Positions 33,252 to 41,310 of a stretch of DNA of 64,000 nucleotides are shown piece by piece (position 1 is the first letter of the stretch; each line of letters opens with the position of its first letter). A model generated the notes under the pieces. That model was not told the DNA's origin and did not search any database. It saw only the letters and a program-made list of their open reading frames with translations. Origin of the DNA: Nocardia aurantiaca (GTDB lineage: Bacteria; Actinomycetota; Actinomycetes; Mycobacteriales; Mycobacteriaceae); assembly GCF_009708175.1 (NCBI RefSeq), contig NZ_WMBB01000008.1, positions 310,001-374,000 on the forward strand, read 5' to 3'. Both the position numbers and the translations under genes were made by a program.

Positions 33252-33459
33252 GTGGCCGTGCTGTCGGGTTTCCTCGGCGCGGGGAAGACGACCCTGCTCA
33301 ACCCATCCTGGCCAACCGGGAAGGCCGCCGGTGGCGGGCGTCGTCAATGACATGGGCGAGGTGAACATCGACGCCGCCGTGGAGTGGAGGAGTGAATGGC
33401 TTTAGCTGGAAGCCGGGTCGCAGGCGTTGCTGCGGTACCCGGATCTCTTCCCGTCGTGA
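33252..33459 (+). pseudogene. COG0523 (CobW-like) zinc GTPase remnant
   Basis: Starts VAVLSGFLGAGKTTLLN, a textbook COG0523 Walker A. The frame then breaks; another frame continues ILANREGRR and VNDMGEVNIDAAV. After a stop and a large deletion the sequence ends LEAGSQALLRYPDLFPS-stop, like the C-terminus of the family (PDPFP). Roughly 300 residues are missing, so it cannot function. Confidence 0.7.
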
Positions 33460-33487
33460 GGTGAAGCGCACGAGCACGCATGACCGC

Positions 33488-34114
33488 TCAGTTCGAAATG
33501 CCGGGCGTACGACGCACATACGTGGAACCGGTGAGCTGCTCCACCAGGAAGTCGGCGATATCGGCGCGCGAGATCTTCAGTGACAGACCGGTTTCCGTGG
33601 GCGGAAGATCCCGGCGGTACTTCCCGGTGGCCGGTCCGTCGGTGAAGGCGCTGGGCCGCACGATGGTCCAGTCCAGATCGCTGGCCAGCACGTACTCCTC
33701 CTGTCGCACGTGATCGGCGTAGGCCTGGCGCAGCAGCATGCCGAACATCACGTACTTCCACACGAAGTTCAGATTGCCGCGGCTGTCGCCGACGCCCAGG
33801 GAGGACTGGCAGATCAGCCGCTTCACCCCGGTCCGATCCATGGCCTCGATGATGCGGCGGGTGCCCTCGGCGCGCACCACACCCTTGCGGCCCGCGCCCA
33901 GGGCGACGATCACCGCGTCCTGCCCGATCACGGTGCGTTCCACCGCTACGGGGTCCAGCACGTCGCCGACCTCGATGCGCAGCCGTTCGTGGGGTGTGGT
34001 GGTCAGGTTCGCGGGATCACGGGTCAGCGCGGTGACCTGATGCCCGGCCGCGAGGGCGCGGGCGACGATGTGGCGACCGACGGTTCCGGTGGCTCCGAAA
34101 ATGGCGATATTCAT
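33488..34114 (-). CDS. NAD(P)-binding NmrA-like oxidoreductase
   Basis: 208 residues with a Rossmann motif MNIAIFGATGTVGRHIVARA, LTRDP (NADP-selecting basic residue) and GQDAVIVALGAG; conserved IVRPSAFTDGPATGKYR occurs late. Belongs to the atypical SDR5/NmrA-like group (NAD(P)H-binding, flavin reductase-like). No Tyr-Lys catalytic pair is evident, so it may be a sensor or reductase of quinones or biliverdin-like compounds. Stands alone, with a terminator of the upstream gene before it. Confidence 0.83.
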   Translation of the reverse strand: MNIAIFGATGTVGRHIVARALAAGHQVTALTRDPANLTTTPHERLRIEVGDVLDPVAVERTVIGQDAVIVALGAGRKGVVRAEGTRRIIEAMDRTGVKRLICQSSLGVGDSRGNLNFVWKYVMFGMLLRQAYADHVRQEEYVLASDLDWTIVRPSAFTDGPATGKYRRDLPPTETGLSLKISRADIADFLVEQLTGSTYVRRTPGISN

Positions 34115-34226
34115 GCCTCTCACCTCTGTAATTCGTTGTTGCGAAGGTGAATTCAGTACATCAACGCGGACCGCCCGGGAACATCGCCTCGCGTCTCCCG
34201 AACATGCGGGAGGGTCCACACATGCG

Positions 34227-34261
34227 CGTGACCCGCATCCGGGTCCGGGATGCGGGTCACG
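34227..34261 (-). terminator. Hairpin terminator of the epoxide hydrolase gene
   Basis: Perfect 14-bp stem CGTGACCCGCATCC / GGATGCGGGTCACG with a 7-nt loop, starting 11 bp after the epoxide hydrolase stop on the minus strand. Confidence 0.75.
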
Positions 34262-34271
34262 TGATCGCGGA

Positions 34272-35414
34272 TCAGCGCAACCGGGCGAAGAACTCGCGAA
34301 TGTCGGCGAGGAGCACCTCGGTCGCCTCATGTGCGGCGTAATGCCCTGCCGCGTCATTGGGGCCGGTGGAGCGGGTCGCAGTCACCTCGTAGGCATGCCA
34401 GCTCACGATGTTCTTGTGATCCCGCTCGGCGAATCGGCGGATGGACTGGAAGTCACCCTTGAACATGGCCAGCGCGGTCGGGGTGGTAGTCGGGCCCTGT
34501 GGGTGCTCGGCGTGGGCGTCCTCGTAGTAGAAGCGGATCGAGGACCCGGCGGTGCCGGTCAGCCAATAGATGGCCACATTGCCGATCACGAAATCGGCGT
34601 CGAGGCCCTCGCTGAACAGTTGCGCGTTCCAGCCGAGCAGACCGACCGGGGAATCCGAGATCGCGAAGGCCAGGGTCTGCGGCTGCTGGCTGTGCAGGGT
34701 ATTGAAGGCCATCTTGTTCTCGTGGAACCACTGCAGGTGCGCCAGGCCCGCCAGGTCCTCCTCGGACAACCCTTCCATCTCGGCGGGATCGCCCGACGGG
34801 AACGAAAACAGCTGTGTCACATGGACTCCGATGACCTGATCGGGTGCGATGCGGCCCATCTCGGGGGAGACGAACGAACCACCGTCATTGCCGATGGCGC
34901 CGAACCGCTCATACCCGAGCCGGTTCATCAACTCCACCCAGGCGCGGGCGGTGCGGTAGCGGTTCCAGCCGGTGGAGCGGGTCGGGCCGGAGAAGCCGAA
35001 GCCGGGCAGCGACGGGATCACGACGTGGAAGGCTGGGGCGTCGGCGGACTCCGGCTCGGTGAGCGGCTCGATCACGTCGAGGTATTCCAGGACCGAGCCC
35101 GGCCAGCCGTGGGTCAGGATCACCGGGATCGCGTCCGGCCGCGAGGACTTCACGTGCAGGAAGTGGATGTCCTCGCCCTCGATCTCGGTGGTGAACTGTG
35201 GGTACGAGTTCAGCTTGGATTCCAGGGCCCGCCAATCGAATTCCGTCAGCCAGTACTGGGCCAGCTCGCGGATGCGGTCGTTGGTGACGCCGTAGGCGTC
35301 GCCAACGACCGGCAGCTCGTTGGGCCACAGCGCCTTGCGCAGCCGCTCGTTCAGATCGTCGAGCTGGGCCTGGGGGACGTCGACGCGGAACGGGCGGATG
35401 GCGGTGCTGGTCAT
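34272..35414 (-). CDS. Epoxide hydrolase family protein (EHN domain plus alpha/beta hydrolase)
   Basis: 380 residues. The N-terminal EHN domain (FRVDVPQAQLDDLNERLRKA, YWLTEFDWRALESKLNSYPQ) precedes the hydrolase fold: oxyanion motif HGWPGSV, nucleophile Asp in GAIGNDGGSFVSPEMGRI, lid tyrosine in IAIYWL-like NVAIYWLTGTAGSS, and catalytic His in NIVSWHAYEV-like region. Acts on epoxides by hydration; substrate unknown. AAGGAG lies before two ATGs (35417, 35414); spacing favours 35414. Divergent from its likely TetR repressor with two operators between. Confidence 0.85.
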   Translation of the reverse strand: MTSTAIRPFRVDVPQAQLDDLNERLRKALWPNELPVVGDAYGVTNDRIRELAQYWLTEFDWRALESKLNSYPQFTTEIEGEDIHFLHVKSSRPDAIPVILTHGWPGSVLEYLDVIEPLTEPESADAPAFHVVIPSLPGFGFSGPTRSTGWNRYRTARAWVELMNRLGYERFGAIGNDGGSFVSPEMGRIAPDQVIGVHVTQLFSFPSGDPAEMEGLSEEDLAGLAHLQWFHENKMAFNTLHSQQPQTLAFAISDSPVGLLGWNAQLFSEGLDADFVIGNVAIYWLTGTAGSSIRFYYEDAHAEHPQGPTTTPTALAMFKGDFQSIRRFAERDHKNIVSWHAYEVTATRSTGPNDAAGHYAAHEATEVLLADIREFFARLR

Positions 35415-35430
35415 CATGCTCTCCTTACTG

Positions 35431-35482
35431 GAACGGAATGTTTCGTTCTGTTCAGACCATAACGGAACGGATCATTCCGTTC
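35431..35482. promoter_or_regulatory. Two TetR operator sites between epoxide hydrolase and tetR
   Basis: GAACGGAATGTTTCGTTC (35431-35448) and GAACGGATCATTCCGTTC (35465-35482) are 18-bp inverted repeats, centres 34 bp apart (about three helical turns). They lie in the divergent promoter region. Confidence 0.75.
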
Positions 35483-35501
35483 AAGTGGTATTCTCGGATC
35501 C

Positions 35502-36152
35502 ATGCCGAAGACAGTCGAAACCGCAGCTCAGCGCGCCCTGCCCGGTCGCAAGGCGCAGGCTGCGCGCAATGACGAACTCATCCTCGCCGCCGCCCGTGAG
35601 GTGTTCCTGGCCGAACCCAAGGCCCCGATCTCGGCCGTCGCCGAGCGCGCGGGCGTCGGCATCAGCGCGCTCTACCGCCGCTATCCCGGCAAGGAGGACC
35701 TGCTGCGCACCCTCTGCTACGACGGCCTGCGCCGCTACAACGCGGAAGCGGAAGCGGCTCTGGAGAATTCCGACGGCTGGGCGGCGCTCGTCGACTTCCT
35801 TCGACGCGTGGTGGACGCGGATGTGCACTCATTGACAGTGCATCTCGCCGGCACCTTCACCCCCGATGAGTCGATCCTTCCCGACATCCAGCGCTCCGCC
35901 GAACTCAATGATGAATTCCTGCGCCGGGCGCGGGAATCGGGGCGGCTGCGGCCCGAGGTCACCGCGGCCGACTTCGGCCTGATCCTCGAAGCCTGCGCGG
36001 CGATTTCACTACCCGATCCCGACCGTACCGCTCAGCTGCGCCGCCGGGTCCTGGCCCTGCTGGTCGACGGCCTGTCCGCCACCGGCGAGCTGCCCGGCCC
36101 GCCACCGGTTCCGGGCGAATTCGCGCAGCGCTGGCAGCGCCGCGACCTGTGA
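35502..36152 (+). CDS. TetR-family repressor
   Basis: 216 residues with an N-terminal helix-turn-helix (PISAVAERAGVGISALYRRY then PGKEDLL, about residues 45-72) and the C-terminal ligand domain of the SbtR/TetR_C_33 type. Divergent from the epoxide hydrolase; the two 18-bp palindromes 20 to 70 bp upstream of its start should be its operators, also controlling itself. Confidence 0.87.
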   Translation: MPKTVETAAQRALPGRKAQAARNDELILAAAREVFLAEPKAPISAVAERAGVGISALYRRYPGKEDLLRTLCYDGLRRYNAEAEAALENSDGWAALVDFLRRVVDADVHSLTVHLAGTFTPDESILPDIQRSAELNDEFLRRARESGRLRPEVTAADFGLILEACAAISLPDPDRTAQLRRRVLALLVDGLSATGELPGPPPVPGEFAQRWQRRDL

Positions 36153-36217
36153 ACCGTAGCGTTCGCCACGGGTACACCGACATTCATTCGTCTCCGCAAT
36201 CGACTCGAGGAGTTGCG

Positions 36218-36673
36218 ATGCGCTGGATCCGTCCCCTGCTCGCCCTGCCGCTGGCCGCGGGCGCGCTGTTCGCCGCCGCCGGCACCGCCGCCGCCGACCC
36301 TGTCACCACCTTCACCCCCGCCTACACCGCGGGCGGGGGCGCGTTCCCCTGCTTCGGGCAGATCGAGGCGTTCCACGACCCCCAGAACACCTACCTCGGC
36401 AAGCAAACAGTCTGGGTACGAGCCGATTTCACCTTCCTGCCCATCCCGTCCGGAATGTGCAGCGCGACGGCCACATTGAGCTGGCGGAATCTGGATACCG
36501 GGGCGAGTGGCGGTTTCCCGCCGGTCTGGCTGGGCGATGCCACGCCGTTCGGGACGACCAACGCCCTCTGGGTGCCGGAGACCCTCCCCACCGGTCCCGG
36601 CCGCGTCGAGGTCACCATCGACACCGACTTCCTGCACCTCCCGGGCAAGGGGACGTTCTACTCGCCGGAATAG
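36218..36673 (+). CDS. Small secreted protein, unknown
   Basis: 151 residues. Signal peptide PLLALPLAAGALFAAAGTAA with cleavage after AAA-DP (about residue 27). The mature part (FTPAYTAGGGAFPCFGQIEA, PIPSGMCSATATLSWRNLDT) holds two Cys that could form a disulfide and looks all-beta. The ATG at 36218 has GAGGAG 6 nt upstream. Similar small secreted proteins are frequent in Nocardia and mycobacteria; no function known. Convergent with thiC across a strong hairpin. Confidence 0.75.
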   Translation: MRWIRPLLALPLAAGALFAAAGTAAADPVTTFTPAYTAGGGAFPCFGQIEAFHDPQNTYLGKQTVWVRADFTFLPIPSGMCSATATLSWRNLDTGASGGFPPVWLGDATPFGTTNALWVPETLPTGPGRVEVTIDTDFLHLPGKGTFYSPE

Positions 36674-36707
36674 CAGCGCTCGAACGGGCCTGAGGCGGCT
36701 GGAACGC

Positions 36708-36746
36708 GATTCGGGGCGGGTGGCCCAAAGCCGCCCGCCCCGAATC
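36708..36746. terminator. Bidirectional hairpin terminator
   Basis: 17-bp stem GATTCGGGGCGGGTGGC / GCCGCCCGCCCCGAATC (one G-U pair), loop CCAAA, between the convergent secreted-protein and thiC genes. Confidence 0.8.
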
Positions 36747-36771
36747 GGATTCGCTCCGAACGGATTCGGTC

Positions 36772-38433
36772 CTAGGAGACGACCGGCAGGTACACCTGGT
36801 TGCCGGTGGCGGCGAACTCGGCGGACTTCTCCGCCATGCCCGCCTCGATGGCGGCCGCGTCGGTGAGGCCCTGCTTTTCGGCGTAGTCGCGCACGTCCTG
36901 CGAGATGCGCATGGAGCAGAACTTCGGACCGCACATGGAGCAGAAGTGGGCGGTCTTGGCGGGCTCGGCCGGGAGGGTCTCGTCGTGGTACTCGCGGGCG
37001 GTGTCGGGATCCAGCGAGAGGTTGAACTGGTCGGTCCAGCGGAACTCGAAGCGCGCCTTGGACAGCGCGTTGTCGCGGTCCTGCGCGCGCGGATGCTGCT
37101 TGGCCAGGTCGGCGGAGTGGGCGGCGATCTTGTAGGTGATCACGCCGACCTTCACGTCGTCACGGTTGGGCAGGCCCAGATGCTCCTTGGGCGTCACGTA
37201 ACAGAGCATGGCGGTGCCCGCCTGCGCGATGATGGCCGCGCCGATGGCCGAGGTGATGTGGTCGTAGGCCGGTGCGATATCGGTGGCCAGCGGGCCGAGG
37301 GTGTAGAAGGGGGCCTCCTCGCAGAGCTCCTCCTCCAGCTTCACGTTCTCGACGATCTTGTGCATGGGCACGTGGCCCGGGCCCTCGATCATCACCTGCA
37401 CGCCATGGGATTTCGCGATCTTGGTGAGCTCGCCCAGGGTGCGCAGCTCGGCGAACTGGGCCTCGTCATTGGCGTCCGCGATGGAGCCCGGGCGCAGGCC
37501 GTCACCGAGGGAGAAGGTGATGTCGTACTTGGCCAGGATTTCGCAGAGCTCGGCGAAATTGGTGTACAGGAACGATTCCTGGTGATGCGCCAGGCACCAC
37601 GCCGCCATGATGGAACCGCCGCGCGAGACGATGCCGGTGACGCGCTTGGCGGTCAGCGGCACGTAGCGCAGCAGCACGCCCGCGTGCACCGTCATGTAGT
37701 CGACGCCCTGCTCGGCCTGCTCGATCACGGTGTCGCGGTAGATCTCCCAGGTGAGCTTGGTGGGATCGCCGTTCACCTTCTCCAGCGCCTGGTAGATCGG
37801 CACGGTGCCGACCGGAACCGGGGAGTTGCGCAGGATCCATTCACGGGTCTCGTGAATGTTCTTACCGGTGGACAGGTCCATGATGGTGTCGGCGCCCCAT
37901 CGGGTGGCCCACACCATCTTCTCGACCTCCTCGGCGATGGAGGAACTCACGGCCGAATTGCCGATGTTCGCATTGATCTTCACCGCGAACTTCTTGCCGA
38001 TGATCATCGGCTCGGACTCGGGGTGGCGGTGGTTGGCGGGGATCACCGCGCGACCGGCGGCCACCTCGTCGCGCACCAGCTCGGGCGAGACGCCCTCGCG
38101 CGCGGCGATGTAGCGCATCTCGTTGGTGATGACGCCCTGGCGCGCCCAGTTCAGCTGGGTCGGCGGGCCGTCGACCTGGGGCTTGGCCCAGGTGTCGCGC
38201 AGCGTGGGCAGACCGCCCTCGAGGTCGATGACGGCGGTGTCATCGGTGTACGGACCGGAGGTGTCGTACACGTCGAAGTGCTCGCCATTGGTGAGATGGA
38301 TGCGTCGCATCGGAACCCGCAGCGTCGTGCCGTCGGCCTCGACCTGCTCGTAGTGCTTGACGCTGCCCTCGATGGGACCGGTTGTCACGGTGTCGACAGG
38401 CGCGGATGTGCTGGAGACACGACTCGATGACAT
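36772..38433 (-). CDS. thiC: Phosphomethylpyrimidine synthase ThiC
   Basis: 553 residues, usual length. A radical SAM enzyme converting AIR into HMP-P. The C-terminal iron-sulfur motif CSMCGPKFCSM (CX2CX4C) is intact, and the core motifs INANIGNSAVSSSIAEEVEK, TIMDLSTGKNIHETREWILR, TVPIYQALEKV, SRGGSIMAAWCLAHHQESFL and MIEGPGHVPMHKI are present. Translation is probably gated by the TPP riboswitch directly upstream, whose 3' end contains the GGGAGG ribosome site. HMP-P feeds ThiD at 32 kb and ThiE at 6 kb. Confidence 0.96.
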   Translation of the reverse strand: MSSSRVSSTSAPVDTVTTGPIEGSVKHYEQVEADGTTLRVPMRRIHLTNGEHFDVYDTSGPYTDDTAVIDLEGGLPTLRDTWAKPQVDGPPTQLNWARQGVITNEMRYIAAREGVSPELVRDEVAAGRAVIPANHRHPESEPMIIGKKFAVKINANIGNSAVSSSIAEEVEKMVWATRWGADTIMDLSTGKNIHETREWILRNSPVPVGTVPIYQALEKVNGDPTKLTWEIYRDTVIEQAEQGVDYMTVHAGVLLRYVPLTAKRVTGIVSRGGSIMAAWCLAHHQESFLYTNFAELCEILAKYDITFSLGDGLRPGSIADANDEAQFAELRTLGELTKIAKSHGVQVMIEGPGHVPMHKIVENVKLEEELCEEAPFYTLGPLATDIAPAYDHITSAIGAAIIAQAGTAMLCYVTPKEHLGLPNRDDVKVGVITYKIAAHSADLAKQHPRAQDRDNALSKARFEFRWTDQFNLSLDPDTAREYHDETLPAEPAKTAHFCSMCGPKFCSMRISQDVRDYAEKQGLTDAAAIEAGMAEKSAEFAATGNQVYLPVVS

Positions 38434-38440
38434 ATGAGAA

Positions 38441-38535
38441 TCCTCCCTACGCCGGCATTACCCGGTCAGGTTCATACGGTCGACGGCCCACTAGCCGTCC
38501 TCTCAGCCCGCTGGTGCGAGCCCCCGTTGGCGTGC
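38441..38535 (-). ncRNA. TPP riboswitch (THI element) of thiC
   Basis: Minus strand shows the conserved landmarks in order: GGGGGCTCGC, GCGGGCTGAGAGG, a variable hairpin (GACGGC ... GCCGTC), TATGAACCTGACCGGGTAAT, GCCGGCGTAGGGAGG. The GGAGG at the 3' end lies 8 nt before the thiC ATG, so TPP binding should hide the ribosome site. Confidence 0.95.
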
Positions 38536-38803
38536 GTACTTTTCCGGACTCGACGATACCGGGCCGCGTTACGCGAACACCTCGAGACAGTGGAATATCC
38601 GATTCGGTCTGTTCAGGGGGATGGATGCGGCCGGGAGAAGTTCGCCTCGGAAGTGGACCTCGACGCCCTGCCCCGACGGGGTAATCACCGGACCTCGCCG
38701 GGGAACTCGGACGCGCCCTGCGGTACTGGGGCGGGAATATGACGCACTACGCCCTCACCGACGTTGACCATCCTGGCCGCCCCGCGCCGCCATAGGCGAC
38801 GCC

Positions 38804-41155
38804 TCACCTGCCGGAGGTGGTGCTCATGACGCGGTCGTCGGCATGGGTGCCGGCCTCGGCGTCATCGGTGCGCTGGTGCTCGGTGCGCTCGCCCTCGGAT
38901 ACCGCCGCGCCTGAATCCTCCTCCAGCCCGATCCGCTTGTGCAGCGCCGCAAGCGGTTTCGGCGCCCACCAGTTGCCGGTGGACATCAGGCGCATGAGGG
39001 CAGGGGCCAGCACGCCGCGAATGATGGTGGCGTCGGAGACCACGGCCAGCGCCAGGCCGATGCCGAACAGCTTCATGGGTGCGACCTCGGAGGTGGCCAC
39101 GGCCAGCAGTACCACGGCCATCAAACCGGCCGCGGCGGTGAAGATCCGGCCGGTGCGGGCGACCCCGAGGGCCACCGAGCGGGTATTGTCCGCCGGGCCG
39201 CGGTCGGAGGCCAGCCACTCCTCGCGAATGCGGGACAGCAGGAAGACCTCGTAGTCCATGGACATGCCGAAGGCCAGGCAGAACATGAGGATCGGCATGA
39301 ACAGGTCGAGGCTGCCGGTCGAGGTGAAACCCAGCAGCCCGGACAGGTGGCCCTGCTCGAAGACCCAGATCATGGCGCCGAAGGTGGCGGTCAGCGACAG
39401 CATGTTCAGCAGCAGCGCCTTCACCGGGAGCACCACGCTGCCGGTGAACAGGAACAGCAGGATCAGGGTTATGACCGCAATGAGCCCGGCCGCCAAGGGA
39501 ATTCGGCTGATGACCGAATTCATGGTGTCCTCGTTGAGCGCGGCCGCGCCGCCGAACAGCACATCACCGGGCGCGGACACCGCCCGCAGGTCCGCCAGCT
39601 GTCGCTTGCCCTCGGCGGAGTACGGCGCGACCTTGGTGCCGACCGAGAGATAGGTCCCGTTCGGGCCCGTCATCTGCGGGATACCGGCCGCCACCCGCTT
39701 GCCGGTCGGTGGGGCGCCATCCGCGGACGGCAGCGCCATGTAGACGCCCTCGCTGGACAGCACCGCCGCGACGCCCGGCACCTGCGACAGGCTCTTGGCG
39801 TACGCGCCGATTTGCGCCGCGTCGCCGTGGAATCCGGGCAGCACGACCACCGCGCTGGAGGCCATATCGGCATCGAAGTCCTGCCGCAACGCGTCACCCA
39901 CCTGGCGGCTGGACGCGAAGGCGCCGATCACCCGATCGTCCGGTGTGCCGAAATGCGCCTTCAGGAACGGGGATCCGAGCGCCAGCAGCGCCGCCGCCGC
40001 GATCACCGCGACCGGCAGCGCGCGCCGCATGACCGCGGTGACCAGCCGGTACCAGAAGGTGTCCTCGGCCCGCTTGGGCGCGGGCTCGCCGCGACCGAGC
40101 AGGCGGCGCACCGGCTTCCGCAGATCCCAGGCATTCACCCGATCGCCGAGCAGCATCAGCGCGGCGGGCAGCAACAGCACCGAGGCGCCCACGGCGGCGG
40201 CGACCACCGCGACGCCGGCGTAGGCGAAGGACTTGAAGAACGGCTGCGGGAAGACCGCCAGTGCCGCCAAGGCCAGGGCGACGGTCAAGCCGGAGAACAC
40301 GACCGTGCGGCCCGCGGTCCGCACCGACCGCAGAATCGCGGCGCGGGTGTCGCTGCCATTGGCCAGCTCCTCGCGGTACCGGCTGACAATGAACAGGCTG
40401 TAGTCGATGGCCAGCGCCAAACCCAGCGCGCTGGTCATGTTCAGCGCGAAGATCGACACATCCATGACCGTGGTCAGCCCGCGCAGAATGCCGAGTGTCG
40501 CGGCGATCGCGAACAGCCCCACGCCCACCGGCAGCAGCGCCGCGACCACACTGCCGAACACCAGGACCAGCAGCACCGCCGACACCGGCACCGCGATGGC
40601 CTCGGCCAGCAGCAGATCCTTCTCGACCTGGTGATTGATGTCGGCGAAAGAACCGGCCATGCCGCCGACCCGCACCCGCACGCCGTCGCGATCGCCATTG
40701 AGCTGGTTCGACAGATCGGCGGCCCGGTTCTGCACCTCGGTATCGGTGCCGGTGACCGTGGCCATGATGAGCCCGCGCTGCCCGTCCTTGCTCTTCAGCG
40801 CGGCGGCCAGATCGGAGCGGGTCGTCAGGCTGGTCCAGTAGGACTGCACGCCGCTCACGGTCGAGTCCTGGCTCAGCTCATCGGTGATGCGCTGCGCCTC
40901 GGCGCGCACCTGAGGGCTGTTGACGCCGCCGTCACCGCTGACCATGACGATGAGGTTCGGATTGCCGCCGGGGAAGTTCTGTGCGATGAAGTCATTGGCG
41001 CGCACCGACTCCAGCGAGTCGGTGAGGTAGCCCCCGCCGACCATATGGGATTTCGCGGTGGCTCCGAAGCCACCGCAGATGAGCATCAGCAGCAGCGCGG
41101 CCACCAGGACCGCGCGCGGGCGCGCCATGGCGAACCGGGCAAGACTGGTCAACAT
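38804..41155 (-). CDS. MMPL-family (RND-type) membrane transporter
   Basis: 783 residues. Two repeats of one helix, a large outside loop and five helices. Core motifs: LALAIDYSLFIVSRYREELA in repeat 1 and AFGMSMDYEVFLLSRIREEW in repeat 2, both with the Asp-Tyr pairs that carry protons in MMPL proteins. A short charged cytosolic tail ends the protein. MMPLs export lipids or siderophores, but this compact type is often TetR-controlled and drug- or fatty-acid-responsive. Three palindromes crowd the promoter (41167-41220). Substrate unknown. Confidence 0.9.
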   Translation of the reverse strand: MLTSLARFAMARPRAVLVAALLLMLICGGFGATAKSHMVGGGYLTDSLESVRANDFIAQNFPGGNPNLIVMVSGDGGVNSPQVRAEAQRITDELSQDSTVSGVQSYWTSLTTRSDLAAALKSKDGQRGLIMATVTGTDTEVQNRAADLSNQLNGDRDGVRVRVGGMAGSFADINHQVEKDLLLAEAIAVPVSAVLLVLVFGSVVAALLPVGVGLFAIAATLGILRGLTTVMDVSIFALNMTSALGLALAIDYSLFIVSRYREELANGSDTRAAILRSVRTAGRTVVFSGLTVALALAALAVFPQPFFKSFAYAGVAVVAAAVGASVLLLPAALMLLGDRVNAWDLRKPVRRLLGRGEPAPKRAEDTFWYRLVTAVMRRALPVAVIAAAALLALGSPFLKAHFGTPDDRVIGAFASSRQVGDALRQDFDADMASSAVVVLPGFHGDAAQIGAYAKSLSQVPGVAAVLSSEGVYMALPSADGAPPTGKRVAAGIPQMTGPNGTYLSVGTKVAPYSAEGKRQLADLRAVSAPGDVLFGGAAALNEDTMNSVISRIPLAAGLIAVITLILLFLFTGSVVLPVKALLLNMLSLTATFGAMIWVFEQGHLSGLLGFTSTGSLDLFMPILMFCLAFGMSMDYEVFLLSRIREEWLASDRGPADNTRSVALGVARTGRIFTAAAGLMAVVLLAVATSEVAPMKLFGIGLALAVVSDATIIRGVLAPALMRLMSTGNWWAPKPLAALHKRIGLEEDSGAAVSEGERTEHQRTDDAEAGTHADDRVMSTTSGR

Positions 41156-41166
41156 CGACGCACCCT

Positions 41167-41220
41167 CCGAAGTCTTCAGACCTTCGGAACGGTAACGTTC
41201 CTGACCTACCGGTCGGTAGG
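41167..41220. promoter_or_regulatory. Cluster of three palindromes at MMPL promoter
   Basis: CCGAAG-N9-CTTCGG (41167-41187), GGAACG-GTAA-CGTTCC (41186-41201) and CCTACCG-GT-CGGTAGG (41205-41220). The last is a typical TetR-type operator (CCTACCGGTCGGTAGG). They lie 12-65 bp upstream of the MMPL start. Confidence 0.65.
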
Positions 41221-41310
41221 GTCAGTGACGATGGTCATTGTCATAGTTCACGGCTATAGCTGGTGAATCGTGCGGACGCAGTGCGGGCCGCATCCGCGCA
41301 CGGGCGAGAC

